A stretch of 64,000 nt of DNA from positions 1-64,000 of the forward strand of contig JARKUF010000010.1 of assembly GCA_029974015.1 (NCBI GenBank), in the 5' to 3' direction. This stretch comes from Spirochaetota bacterium (GTDB lineage: Bacteria; Spirochaetota; UBA4802; JAGODF01). The position numbers and the translations under genes were made by a program. The notes under the pieces were generated by a model. The model was not told where the DNA came from. It searched no databases and saw only the letters and a program-made list of their open reading frames with translations. Shown here piece after piece: positions 26,506 through 35,326 of the stretch. Each line of letters starts with the position of its first letter. Position 1 is the first letter of the stretch.

Positions 26506-27168
26506 TTTTTTGAATCCCCACGACCCCCATCATAGCCTCCTATTTCGAGCTTTATGAGCCAGTGCACAGATAGCAAAGCAGGGCTTAGCTCCCAGGATAC
26601 TCAGGGGTGCTCAAAATACAGTCTGTAATATACGATAAGCGGCATTTTATGCCGTTCATCCGCGGAATTACGCCACACCGCGTATCTTGAAAAGCTTTTT
26701 TCACTGTTTTCCTACAGGGAGGGATGAAGAAACCATTACTTTTTAACAGGGAACGGATACATCCCGGATTTTATATACTAAAATACTACAAAATTTCAAT
26801 GTCGTCAACAGGCATGACAAAAATATTGATGAGGTATACAATATTTTTAATAACATTTCCGAATTATCGGTTACGTCCGGCATTAATTGATCTTTTTATT
26901 GCGGGATAATTCTACCAAAGGGATTTTATACAGAACGGCGTCCCGGAAGCATGAAAATGGCTTGTAAAGCCGATTGGGTTAAAGAAACCTGACTGCCATA
27001 GGCCTGCTGCGGCCCCATGAAATTTCGGCGGCGCGGTTAAAAAATCAAGGAGAAATGGCGACAATAGAAGTGAGATTGCCGCTTTACATGTCCAAATGTT
27101 CCTTATAGGCCGGAACATCTCAAATCGAATTGTCTGCTTTCTATCACAGTACAAAAAGGATGGTTACG
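26506..27168. other. Intergenic region, about 660 bp, no gene seen
   Basis: Divergent spacer between yqeY and the putative glycosidase gene. The short open frames here have no recognisable features. The middle part (26720-26910) is markedly AT-rich compared with surrounding genes. I found no tRNA, riboswitch or rpsU-like frame. Promoters for both flanking genes must lie here, but I could not choose them with confidence. Confidence 0.5.
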
Positions 27169-28188
27169 ATGAAAAAAGGTCTTATTCTTTTTGCAGTGGG
27201 ATTTGGTATCATTCCGGCGATCCTTATTACGGGAAACCGTATTTGGAGCCAGAATACAAGGCTTCAGGCCACCCAGGCCGGAGATACCATTACCATCACC
27301 GGGCACCCAGTTCCGTCATTCTACCGGGGTATTTACCTCACCATCACCTCGGGAAGGAATGAAGTCAAGCTCAAGGAATTCATACAGGCGGCAAAACAGG
27401 CCAATATAAACACTTTCGTTATCGACGCACAGATGGGCAGCCGAGACTACTGCGTCATCCCGAAGGAGCATGTGGACCTCTGCCTTCAAAACGGAATCCA
27501 TCCCGTGGCCAGGGTTGTCGTCTTTGCCGACGGCCTCAGCCTCTGGCCCGTCCCCGACTCAGTCATCCACAACCGCCTGAAAGTGGCCGAGGACGCCTGC
27601 CGCAAGGGGTTCAGAGAAATCCAGTTCGACTATATACGGTTTAACGATTACAGGGTCAGGGGGAGGCTCACCCAGACACAGCGTTTCGACTTTATCGAAG
27701 GCTTCCTTGCCCGCGCCAGGGACCATCTGCGCCGCTATAATGTGAGGACGGCCGCCGACATCTTCGGACGGATACCTCTCAACAAAATGGACCCCATCGG
27801 ACAGAGAATGGAAGGGTTAGACAAGGTGGTGGACGTGATCTGCCCAATGGCCTACCCCAGCCATTATACCTGGAGCCGAAAGCTCCAGGCCGACCCGTAC
27901 TACACGGTGTATCTTACATCGAAGAAAGCCCGGGAAAGGGCCAAGAACGCCGATATCGTCAGCTACATACAGGCGTTCCAGATGAAAGTGGGAATTTCTG
28001 GACTCACATATGATCAATACATCTCCGCCCAGATAAAGGCCGTCCACGATGCCGGAATAAAGGGATATATCCTCTGGAATGCGAGGAACGATTACAAGGT
28101 GCCACTGGCGACGGTGAAGAATTATTATCTTGAAACCGGAAGGATAAGCAGGGGAAAACAACCCGAAGCGGACGACGAAACGATTTAA
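27169..28188 (+). CDS. Putative glycoside hydrolase (DUF4015-like TIM barrel), exported
   Basis: 339 residues from ATG 27169, chosen because AAGGA lies about 8 bases upstream. An N-terminal signal/anchor (MKKGLILFAVGFGIIPAILI) is followed by a barrel domain: YRGIYLTITSG, NTFVIDAQMGSRDY, GFREIQFDYIRFN, VDVICPMAYPSHY and GYILWNARNDY. These are the conserved strands of the DUF4015/GH13-like group annotated as putative glycoside hydrolases; the Asp in QFDYIRF and the acidic strand ends could be catalytic. It likely acts in the periplasm or at the surface on a polysaccharide. It converges with the PPC lipoprotein gene, 45 bp apart. Confidence 0.75.
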   Translation: MKKGLILFAVGFGIIPAILITGNRIWSQNTRLQATQAGDTITITGHPVPSFYRGIYLTITSGRNEVKLKEFIQAAKQANINTFVIDAQMGSRDYCVIPKEHVDLCLQNGIHPVARVVVFADGLSLWPVPDSVIHNRLKVAEDACRKGFREIQFDYIRFNDYRVRGRLTQTQRFDFIEGFLARARDHLRRYNVRTAADIFGRIPLNKMDPIGQRMEGLDKVVDVICPMAYPSHYTWSRKLQADPYYTVYLTSKKARERAKNADIVSYIQAFQMKVGISGLTYDQYISAQIKAVHDAGIKGYILWNARNDYKVPLATVKNYYLETGRISRGKQPEADDETI

Positions 28189-28233
28189 TTCCACATGAAG
28201 CCGCGGCGGGAGACCCCCTTTCCCGCACGTGAG

Positions 28234-29811
28234 TCATTCATTTCGCATTCTGATTACATAGGGCTCCAGATAGTTCTCTCCAAGGGACTTGACGATGAGG
28301 TAACCCTTCTGGTCTATCATCTCGAAGAAGCTTTTCTCCGTACCGCCCATCACCTTCACGGTCCGTAACGCATACCCCAGAGGATCAGTCACCGATACCC
28401 TGAGCGAAGCCCCTTTCACGGCGTTCACGGTGAACCGCTTCTTCACCCTCCCCCGACATTCGAGGAGATAGTAATCCACGTCGTCACTTTTCGACGTGTA
28501 CCCGGTGATGGTATCGCCGGATACGGCCGTTGAATCTTTTTTACTGTCATTGGGTTCGAGCTCAAAACCCGGCATGTGAACACGGGACGAAACGGAGAGC
28601 GTATAAGAAGCGCCTCCGGGGGGCACATTCCCACGGGAGAACAACTCCACAAAGAGGTCTCCCTTGCCGCCGGCATTGGGCAGGATTTCCCTCTCTCCCG
28701 AGGCCCCTCTGTTGACCTCAAAGAGGCGGTTTTTCTCCCCATCGTAGACGTTGAACGCCACGTCGAGACCGGCCTCGGGGACCGCCTCAATCCTCACCAC
28801 CTTGACTGCGCCATCGGATTTCATCAGGAAAAAATCCCTGTCCTCGGAAGAAGATATCCTGCCGATGACCAAATCCCCCCGAACGTCCCCCGCTGTAGCG
28901 AAGTCATCATTAGGTTCCATCTCCTGGGAAAAATCGTACTCCCGTGTTGAAAGAGTGAGAACATATGGGACATCGCAGTTCGAGGCATAGTTCCGCGCCG
29001 CAACCATCACATACCATGTGCCCGATTCCGAGAGGCCTATACCCCTGGCGGATTCGCCAGCACCGACTCCCCGGGAGTTCACTGAAATGATCTTTTTCAT
29101 GCCCGGCGAGAAAAGATGCAGCTCCGAATCGACATCGGGAACCGGCGTGAGGTCCATATCCAAAAGGAGAGGGTTTCCACCGGGGAGGCGGACCTCGAAG
29201 CGGAAAAAATCCTCTTCGCGGAGGGGGGCCTCCCTGTCCTGGTTCATCCGATTGTAGGCGGGAGAGAAAAATCCTTTCATCTCCCCGCCGGGAAGGACTT
29301 CCGTGGCGGCGCCGGGCGTATCGTTGGGCTCCATTTCCTCATTCTCTTTACGCTTTCGGACGTCAACCCTCAGATAGTATGGATTTTCCTGGTTGGCGAT
29401 TTTAGGGTCCTTTTCACCGTGCTGTACCGAAATGTACAGATACCCTTTTGAAAAGCTGAAGTTGCACAGGCGTTCCGGCGAAGATTTCCGCGCGTCATCG
29501 ACGAATTTCAATGGCTCCGGCGAGGCCCCGTCCCAGAGCTTCAAGGAATGGTTGACGCCCCGCACCTCCGATAACTGGATATCCAGGACTGAAGGCTCCG
29601 CCACCAGGATTTTATAAAAATCGACATCGTTATAGCTTCCCAGATAACCTTCCACCGGAACGCCGGAGCGTATTTCCATGGCTTTTGTCGGACTGTCATT
29701 TGGCTCCGCTTCCCTCGGCACGGCTTTTCCGCATGACGCAAGGACCAGTGCCGCGGAAAGAAACAGGAACAGCGAGAGGGGAAAAGGGCGTATGGTGCGA
29801 TAATATATCAT
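28234..29811 (-). CDS. Lipoprotein with four PPC-like repeats
   Basis: 525 residues. The signal peptide ends in a lipobox LASC (about residues 24-27). The mature part has four repeats beginning with the acidic signature E-P-N-D (REAEPNDSPTKA, EMEPNDTPGAA, EMEPNDDFATAG, ELEPNDSKKDS), each followed about 20 residues later by a strand such as YNDVDFYKI, SEDRDFFLM or SDDVDYYLL. This is the pattern of bacterial pre-peptidase C-terminal (PPC) domains, usually attached to secreted proteases; here no protease domain exists. It probably serves as a surface or periplasmic binding protein. It is divergent from the small membrane protein gene at 29946. Confidence 0.8.
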   Translation of the reverse strand: MIYYRTIRPFPLSLFLFLSAALVLASCGKAVPREAEPNDSPTKAMEIRSGVPVEGYLGSYNDVDFYKILVAEPSVLDIQLSEVRGVNHSLKLWDGASPEPLKFVDDARKSSPERLCNFSFSKGYLYISVQHGEKDPKIANQENPYYLRVDVRKRKENEEMEPNDTPGAATEVLPGGEMKGFFSPAYNRMNQDREAPLREEDFFRFEVRLPGGNPLLLDMDLTPVPDVDSELHLFSPGMKKIISVNSRGVGAGESARGIGLSESGTWYVMVAARNYASNCDVPYVLTLSTREYDFSQEMEPNDDFATAGDVRGDLVIGRISSSEDRDFFLMKSDGAVKVVRIEAVPEAGLDVAFNVYDGEKNRLFEVNRGASGEREILPNAGGKGDLFVELFSRGNVPPGGASYTLSVSSRVHMPGFELEPNDSKKDSTAVSGDTITGYTSKSDDVDYYLLECRGRVKKRFTVNAVKGASLRVSVTDPLGYALRTVKVMGGTEKSFFEMIDQKGYLIVKSLGENYLEPYVIRMRNE

Positions 29812-29945
29812 AATGCAGATATACCATCAGCGCCAGAGGGAGGTCAACCATTATTACGCCCGGGCGGCAGGGGAAGAAATAATTATTGAAATAATAGCGC
29901 ATCCCCGGGAGGTTTTGCCCATCTACCAGGGGAGGTTGTGGAAAA

Positions 29946-30257
29946 ATGCTGTCAAGGAAAGTAAAGCTCTGGGGGGTGATCGTGGTAGCCCTGCTCATTG
30001 TCCTCGCTTTTGTGTATTTCAGATATTTCTTTACCTATGGCCAGAAAAACATCGTCCGCCGCAAGCTCGACACCATCACCGGCATGAATATGAATGTGAC
30101 GGTATTCGGTTTCGACGGGAGGATTATCAAGCGCTGGACCGGCGTCCAGAGGATTACCACAGGAAAGGACGGGCGCAATTATTTCTATTTTTACACCCGG
30201 GAAGGTAAATATGTCCAACTCCCGGGTTCGGTATGGTATGTGGCCGAAGAGGAATAG
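29946..30257 (+). CDS. Small single-pass membrane protein of unknown function
   Basis: 103 residues: a short basic N-terminus, one membrane helix (about 9-29, WGVIVVALLIVLAFVYFRYF) and a periplasmic-looking domain of about 70 residues with many Tyr, Thr and Arg (GFDGRIIKRWTGVQRITTG). The start follows GGGGAGG about 9 bases upstream. It ends directly before the recG ATG (no gap), so it is co-transcribed with recG. I do not recognise the family. Confidence 0.7.
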   Translation: MLSRKVKLWGVIVVALLIVLAFVYFRYFFTYGQKNIVRRKLDTITGMNMNVTVFGFDGRIIKRWTGVQRITTGKDGRNYFYFYTREGKYVQLPGSVWYVAEEE

Positions 30258-32348
30258 ATGCTTGATAAAAGCGTCCAGTTTGTGAAGGGCATCGGCCCCC
30301 GCAGGGCGGAGCTCCTTCGCAGTGAGGCGGGGATTGAGACGATCGACGACCTGCTTTATTATGTCCCCAGGAGATACCTCGACCGCTCCTCCTTCAAACC
30401 CATTGGCGAATGCGCCGCTGGCGATACCGTCACAGTATCGGGGACCATTGCCCGGGTGGGGATAGCCGGGAGAAAAAGGCGCTTCCTGGAAGTTGTGATC
30501 GACGACGGCACCGGAAAACTTTCGGGGATATTTTTCGGGGGCATCCATTACCTGGAAAAGGCTTTTTCCACCGGAGGTGTTATCATATTCTCCGGGAAAG
30601 TGGATTATTATCGAACCAGGCAAATGGTGCACCCGGACTTCGATTTCATTGACGAAGACTCCCGCATCTCTTCAATACACGCGGGAAGGATAGTCCCCCT
30701 TTATCGTTCCACGGAAAAACTGAAGTCCGCCGGTTTCGATTCCCGCGGGTTCAGGCGGACCATCCGCGCCGTCATCGACGAACATATCGAAGGCGTAGGT
30801 GAACCCCTTCCCGGGGAACTTGTGGAAAAATATTCACTTCCCTCCTTGCGCGACGCCCTCTTGTCCATACACTTCCCTGAGAGCTTCGAAGCGGCGGAGC
30901 GGTCGCGGCGCAGGCTCGCATTCAACGAACTGTTCTTTCTACAGTTTTATCTCGCCATCAACAGGCGCCGCCTCCGGGAGGACGTAAAAAAACGAGGCGG
31001 CCTTATAGATGAAGGAGCTATTGGGCGCTTCTCAGCAGGGCTTCCCTTCACGCCTACGGGAGACCAGGTAAGGGCGATGGACGAAATCCGTGAGAACATG
31101 AACGACCCTTTCCCGATGAACCGGATGCTCCAGGGCGATGTTGGATCGGGGAAAACTGTAGTGGCAATGGCGGCTGCCGTCATGGCTGCCTCCCGCGGAG
31201 AACAGGTGGCCGTCATGGCCCCGACGGAAACCCTCTCGTCCCAGCACTACCACACATTCACATCAATTCTCGGCGAAACCGCTCCAATAGAGCTCCTCAC
31301 CGGAAGCCTTTCGAAGTCAAGGAAAGAGGAAATTTACAAAAGGATACGAGACGGGGCAGCGCAAATCGTAATTGGCACCCACGCGCTCATCCAGCGAGAC
31401 GTGACGTTCCGCGACCTGGGCCTCATCATCATCGACGAACAACACCGCTTCGGGGTGAACCAGCGCGCCCGGCTGCGGGAAAAAGGCCAACTGCCGGACC
31501 TTCTAGTAATGACGGCGACCCCCATACCCCGGTCCCTTTCCCTCACCCTTTACGGGGACCTTGACATCACCGTCATCCGGGAAAAACCGGCGAACCGCCT
31601 TCCGGTTAAAACCTACATCTTCCCGGAGTCGCGGCTCTCAGGCGTATACAATTCCGTGAGAAAATACGTGGCGCAAAAACGGCAGGTATATTTTGTTCTG
31701 CCTCTCATTGAGGAATCGGAGAAGGTGGACCTCAAATCGGCGAAGGCGGCCTTCGAATCGTTGAAGAATACTTTCCCGGAATATTCCGTGGAACTTCTCC
31801 ACGGCAGGATGTCCCAGGAGGACAAGGATGATGTGATGGGGCGCTTCAAAAATGGGGAGGTTGATATTCTTGTTTCGACAACAGTGATAGAGGTGGGAGT
31901 TGACGTTCCGAATGCCACGGTGATGGTGGTGGAACACGCCGAGCGGTTTGGGCTTTCCCAGCTGCACCAGCTCCGGGGGCGCGTGGGCCGCGGCGCAGAA
32001 CAGAGTTTCTGCGCCCTGGTACATCCCGACGATATACCGGACGAGGCCCGGGAACGTTTGACCACCCTTGCCTCCACGGACGACGGTTTCGCAATTGCCG
32101 AGGAGGACCTGAAGCTAAGGGGCGCCGGAGAGATTACGGGGACCCGTCAGCACGGATACACCGACCTGGAGTTCTCCGACCTTGGGAAGGACCTGGACCT
32201 CATCGTTGCGGCGCGCCAGGAGGCGTGGAGCATGGTGGATGCCATGGAAAATGTGATGGAACAGACATCAGACATGGAGCAGGCCTTGCTGCGCCTCCCC
32301 GTGCTTGAAGGCATACGTAGCAAGCGGATACTGAGTATCCTTTCGTGA
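30258..32348 (+). CDS. recG: ATP-dependent DNA helicase RecG
   Basis: Remodels stalled replication forks and recombination intermediates. 696 residues, normal length. N-terminal wedge/OB domain ([14 protein letters not shown]), then Walker [12 protein letters not shown], motif DEQHRFG (the DExH box with Q), [23 protein letters not shown] and [12 protein letters not shown], and the C-terminal RecG-specific tail. It starts at the base after the stop of the small membrane protein gene. It converges with the ribbon-helix-helix gene, 22 bp apart. Confidence 0.96.
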   Translation: MLDKSVQFVKGIGPRRAELLRSEAGIETIDDLLYYVPRRYLDRSSFKPIGECAAGDTVTVSGTIARVGIAGRKRRFLEVVIDDGTGKLSGIFFGGIHYLEKAFSTGGVIIFSGKVDYYRTRQMVHPDFDFIDEDSRISSIHAGRIVPLYRSTEKLKSAGFDSRGFRRTIRAVIDEHIEGVGEPLPGELVEKYSLPSLRDALLSIHFPESFEAAERSRRRLAFNELFFLQFYLAINRRRLREDVKKRGGLIDEGAIGRFSAGLPFTPTGDQVRAMDEIRENMNDPFPMNRMLQGDVGSGKTVVAMAAAVMAASRGEQVAVMAPTETLSSQHYHTFTSILGETAPIELLTGSLSKSRKEEIYKRIRDGAAQIVIGTHALIQRDVTFRDLGLIIIDEQHRFGVNQRARLREKGQLPDLLVMTATPIPRSLSLTLYGDLDITVIREKPANRLPVKTYIFPESRLSGVYNSVRKYVAQKRQVYFVLPLIEESEKVDLKSAKAAFESLKNTFPEYSVELLHGRMSQEDKDDVMGRFKNGEVDILVSTTVIEVGVDVPNATVMVVEHAERFGLSQLHQLRGRVGRGAEQSFCALVHPDDIPDEARERLTTLASTDDGFAIAEEDLKLRGAGEITGTRQHGYTDLEFSDLGKDLDLIVAARQEAWSMVDAMENVMEQTSDMEQALLRLPVLEGIRSKRILSILS

Positions 32349-32370
32349 AGGTGTTTTTTGCAAAGGGGGG

Positions 32371-32829
32371 TCAGGGGTGCAGGTCGGTGGTTTTTGGCAT
32401 TCGTATGGGTATTCCCCAGCAAAAGAGCCAACATGTGACATTTCCCACGACCATGCCCATAAACGCATATCCGTTATAATAATACTTATCCACTTTTCCC
32501 ACAATCATCTTCAATACATCATCTAAAAGCTCTCGGATTGCCTGGGAAATAAGGAAGGAAACTGAAAACTTCTTCACCTTCCTCAAATCAATAAAAAACT
32601 CATACTCATCCCCCCGAAGGGAAACATGCACTTTCTTCCAGTTGGCCGATTCATCGCGTTCCTGATAACGGACACGCTCCCAGGCCTTCACCCGGCGCTT
32701 CTCAAGTTCCGCCCTGCGCCGCAGGAGGGCCGAAACAAGCCTCGACCGCGTCACTCCCGCCTCTGCCGCCGCCCTCTGGAGGACAAGTGCGTCATCCTCA
32801 CGCAAATTCACCGTTGTTCTGATTTTCAT
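32371..32829 (-). CDS. Putative tandem ribbon-helix-helix protein with hydrophobic C-terminus
   Basis: 152 residues from ATG 32829, chosen for GGAGGTG just upstream. The N-terminal segment IRTTVNLREDDALVLQRAAA is a ribbon-helix-helix pattern: one strand then two helices. After a basic linker a second similar pattern appears (KKVHVSLRGDEYEFFIDL, then FSVSFLISQAIRELL). The last 30 residues are hydrophobic and Cys/Trp-rich (FMGMVVGNVTCWLFCWG). It is probably a DNA-binding regulator, perhaps with a membrane or structural tail. It is a single gene between recG (convergent) and gcvT. Confidence 0.6.
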   Translation of the reverse strand: MKIRTTVNLREDDALVLQRAAAEAGVTRSRLVSALLRRRAELEKRRVKAWERVRYQERDESANWKKVHVSLRGDEYEFFIDLRKVKKFSVSFLISQAIRELLDDVLKMIVGKVDKYYYNGYAFMGMVVGNVTCWLFCWGIPIRMPKTTDLHP

Positions 32830-32885
32830 GCCCACCTCCGCATCTACTTACTAGACGAAGGCGGGCCTGGAAAAATAAAAAAAAT

Positions 32886-34001
32886 TCAGGCGGGAAGGTA
32901 ATTATACGCATAAAACGGACGCGCCACAAGGCGGGCCCTCAGATGCTTTTCCCTGATGAGGATTTCCACATCATCGCCGGTCCTCACAACACCCGAGGCG
33001 ACGCGGGCGATGCCTATGCCCTTTTTCAGCGTCGGCGAGAAACCAGCGCTTGTTGCCTTTCCGATCTCTTTACCGGAATGATAAACGCCGCAGCCTTCGC
33101 GCGGGACCCCTTTGTCGAACAGCTCGAAATATACGGTCTCTCTCGGCGCTCCGTGTTCTTTCTGCTCCATGAGGGCGTCCCGGCCGATATACTCGTCGCC
33201 GGAGCTTACGACCCAGCCGATGCCGGATTCGGCAGGAGTCGCCGTCTCATCCAGCTCATGACCGTAGAGGGAATAGCACGATTCGAGACGCAGGGAATCA
33301 CGGGCCCCAAGGCCGCATGGCCGAAGCCCTGCTTCTCTACCAGCAAAAAGAAGCGAACGCCAGAGTCCCGAAGCTTCGTCTGAGGGAAGATACAGTTCAA
33401 ATCCGTACTCCCCCGTATAGCCCGACTGGGACACCATCAAGGGTGCATTTTCAAAGCGCGTTTCAATGAACCCGAATCGCTGAAGCCCCGCAATCCTTTC
33501 GTCATCAATGACTTCACGCAGTATATCGCGGGAAAGCGGCCCCTGGAGGTCTATCTTCGCTGTCTTAATCGAAACATCATGTATCTCGACTCCTGGCCCA
33601 CTGTGATTGACAAGCCAGAGGAGGTCTTTCCCCACTGTGGAAGCGTTTACCACAAGGAAAAAGCTGTCGGTGCCGCGCATATAGATGAATAAATCGTCGA
33701 TGACCCCGCCTTTTTCATTGCAGAAACAACTGTACATCGATTTCCCGGGGGCCAGTTTGTCAAAGCGCGTAGGAATGAGCTTCCTGAGAAAGTTCTCTGC
33801 TCTTGGCCCTGTAATTTCTATTTCTCCCATATGGGAAACGTCGAAAATTCCTGCGGACGTGCGCACGGCATAATGTTCGTCAAAAATGGAATTGTACATC
33901 ACCGGCAATTCCCAACCGGCGAAGTCAACCATCCGCCCCCCCAGGGCGATGTGTTCATCGTAGAGCGGGGTTCGAAGTATTGAAGTTTTGAGTACAGTCA
34001 G
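32886..34001 (-). CDS. gcvT: Aminomethyltransferase (glycine cleavage T protein), probably starting at CTG
   Basis: Transfers the methylene unit of glycine to tetrahydrofolate. Conserved points include MVDFAGWELPV, VSHMGEIEITG, NEKGGVIDDLFIY (with the catalytic Asp), SQSGYTGEYGFELY and GLGARDSLRLE. The first ATG (33932) would remove the N-terminal strand. Reading upstream in frame gives TVLKTSILRTPLYDEHIALG, typical of GcvT, starting at a CTG (34001) that lies 8 bases after AAGGAGG and overlaps the previous stop as CTGA. No ATG, GTG or TTG occurs between. The protein then has 371 residues. No gcvH or gcvP gene is in the window; it is the last gene of the secA group. The YgfZ motif KGCYxGQE is absent. 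Confidence 0.9.
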   Translation of the reverse strand: MTVLKTSILRTPLYDEHIALGGRMVDFAGWELPVMYNSIFDEHYAVRTSAGIFDVSHMGEIEITGPRAENFLRKLIPTRFDKLAPGKSMYSCFCNEKGGVIDDLFIYMRGTDSFFLVVNASTVGKDLLWLVNHSGPGVEIHDVSIKTAKIDLQGPLSRDILREVIDDERIAGLQRFGFIETRFENAPLMVSQSGYTGEYGFELYLPSDEASGLWRSLLFAGREAGLRPCGLGARDSLRLESCYSLYGHELDETATPAESGIGWVVSSGDEYIGRDALMEQKEHGAPRETVYFELFDKGVPREGCGVYHSGKEIGKATSAGFSPTLKKGIGIARVASGVVRTGDDVEILIREKHLRARLVARPFYAYNYLPA

Positions 34002-35326
34002 CGTTTCAGCCTCCTTGCCGCGAAATCCGCGGCCCGAAGAAGCGGATCATACACTTCGCTCACCGCAGGGCAGTACGCCATCTCCAGCCTTCCCAGATCC
34101 TCCAGGGAAATGCCGAATTCCAGGGCCATGCTGATAATATTTATCCGAGCTGAGGCCCCCTCCCCCACGGCCTGCGCCCCTACTATCTTACCTGTGTTTT
34201 TATCTGCCACAATTTTGATCGTAATCTCTTCCTCTCCGGGAAAATACTCCGGCCGAAGCCTGGATTTTATTTTCCCCGAAACCGGGTCGAAGCCGCTCCG
34301 GGCGGCCTCCCCGGTATTGTAGCCAGCTCCCGACACCTCAAGGCCCCCCACCTTCGTCACGAAGGTGCCGACCGTGCCTTTGTACGTCATGTCAGCGCCG
34401 CAGGCGTTCAATCCCGCCAGGGTGCCCTGCTTGTACGCAGATGTGGCGAGCTTCACTGCCGAAGCTTTCCCGTCGATGACGGACCAGGAGGCGATGCAAT
34501 CCCCCGCGGCGTAGACCCCGGCCGCGGAGGTGCGCAATTGTTGGTCCACCGCAATTCCCAGGGGCCCCGTATCGATCCCGCTTTGCACGGCCAGGGCGGT
34601 CCCGGCGCGAAACCCAGCGGCGATGACGCAGAGCCCGGCGCCATGCCGTTCGTTCCCGGCAACAACTCCCTGGAACAAATCGGCGCCGAGGATTTCTTCT
34701 ACGGTAGAGCCGGTGCGGCAAACGATGCCTGTATCAGAGAGATACTTTTCCACCAACTGCGCCATATCTTTATCGAGGAGGCCCGGCAGGACCTGGTCGC
34801 GCATTTCAAGGAGCGTCACGGCACATCCGTTTTTTCGAAGGGCCGCCGCCGCTTCCAGGCCAATGGCGCCGCCCCCGATAACTATGGCATCGGAAACCTC
34901 CCGGGCCTTTTCCATTACCGAGCCAAGGTCCTCAAGGGAAGCAAGAGTATAAAGACCCCTGCCGAGCACATTGTCAATGTTTTTCAAAGGGGGGACAAAG
35001 GGCACGTAGCCTGTAGCTATTATCGCCCTGTTATATGGGATTTCAAAAGCGCCGTCGCCCCGTGCGTGGACCACTTTACCCGCGGTATCAATCTTTTCCG
35101 CCAGGGCCTCCACCTTTCGAACTCCCATGCTTTGAAGGGCCAGGTTTTGCGACAGCCCCTCCACGGGGAGTTTGCCCTCCAGGGCGTAGGGAAGCCCGCA
35201 TGGATGAAGAAGATCGAAAGGCTTGGGGTCGATAACAGTCACCTCGGCCCGGGGGTCGGCGCGCCGGATTGCCATAAGGGCCGCAAATCCCGCCGACCCG
35301 AAACCGATGATGGCTATCGTATTCAT
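33998..35326 (-). CDS. FAD-dependent pyridine nucleotide-disulfide oxidoreductase, CoA-disulfide reductase-like
   Basis: 442 residues. FAD loop IIGFGSAGFAALMAI (6-20), active-site cysteine C43 in HPCGLPYALEG, NAD(P)H loop VIGGGAIGLEAAAAL, and the second FAD motif VYAAGDC. The C-terminal dimer domain has the VGAQAVG strand. A single Cys at position 43 is as in CoA-disulfide reductase and related NADH oxidase or persulfide reductase; the exact acceptor is not decidable. The start overlaps the end of the phosphohexomutase gene by 4 bp (ATGA), and its stop overlaps the gcvT CTG start. Confidence 0.85.
   Translation of the reverse strand: MNTIAIIGFGSAGFAALMAIRRADPRAEVTVIDPKPFDLLHPCGLPYALEGKLPVEGLSQNLALQSMGVRKVEALAEKIDTAGKVVHARGDGAFEIPYNRAIIATGYVPFVPPLKNIDNVLGRGLYTLASLEDLGSVMEKAREVSDAIVIGGGAIGLEAAAALRKNGCAVTLLEMRDQVLPGLLDKDMAQLVEKYLSDTGIVCRTGSTVEEILGADLFQGVVAGNERHGAGLCVIAAGFRAGTALAVQSGIDTGPLGIAVDQQLRTSAAGVYAAGDCIASWSVIDGKASAVKLATSAYKQGTLAGLNACGADMTYKGTVGTFVTKVGGLEVSGAGYNTGEAARSGFDPVSGKIKSRLRPEYFPGEEEITIKIVADKNTGKIVGAQAVGEGASARINIISMALEFGISLEDLGRLEMAYCPAVSEVYDPLLRAADFAARRLKR

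Noticed and set aside
26506-27168. Possible rpsU upstream of yqeY-dnaG-rpoD
   Set aside because: No frame with the basic S21 pattern on either strand.
32886-34001. YgfZ-type folate protein
   Set aside because: Lacks the KGCYxGQE motif and has the GGVIDD catalytic region of GcvT.
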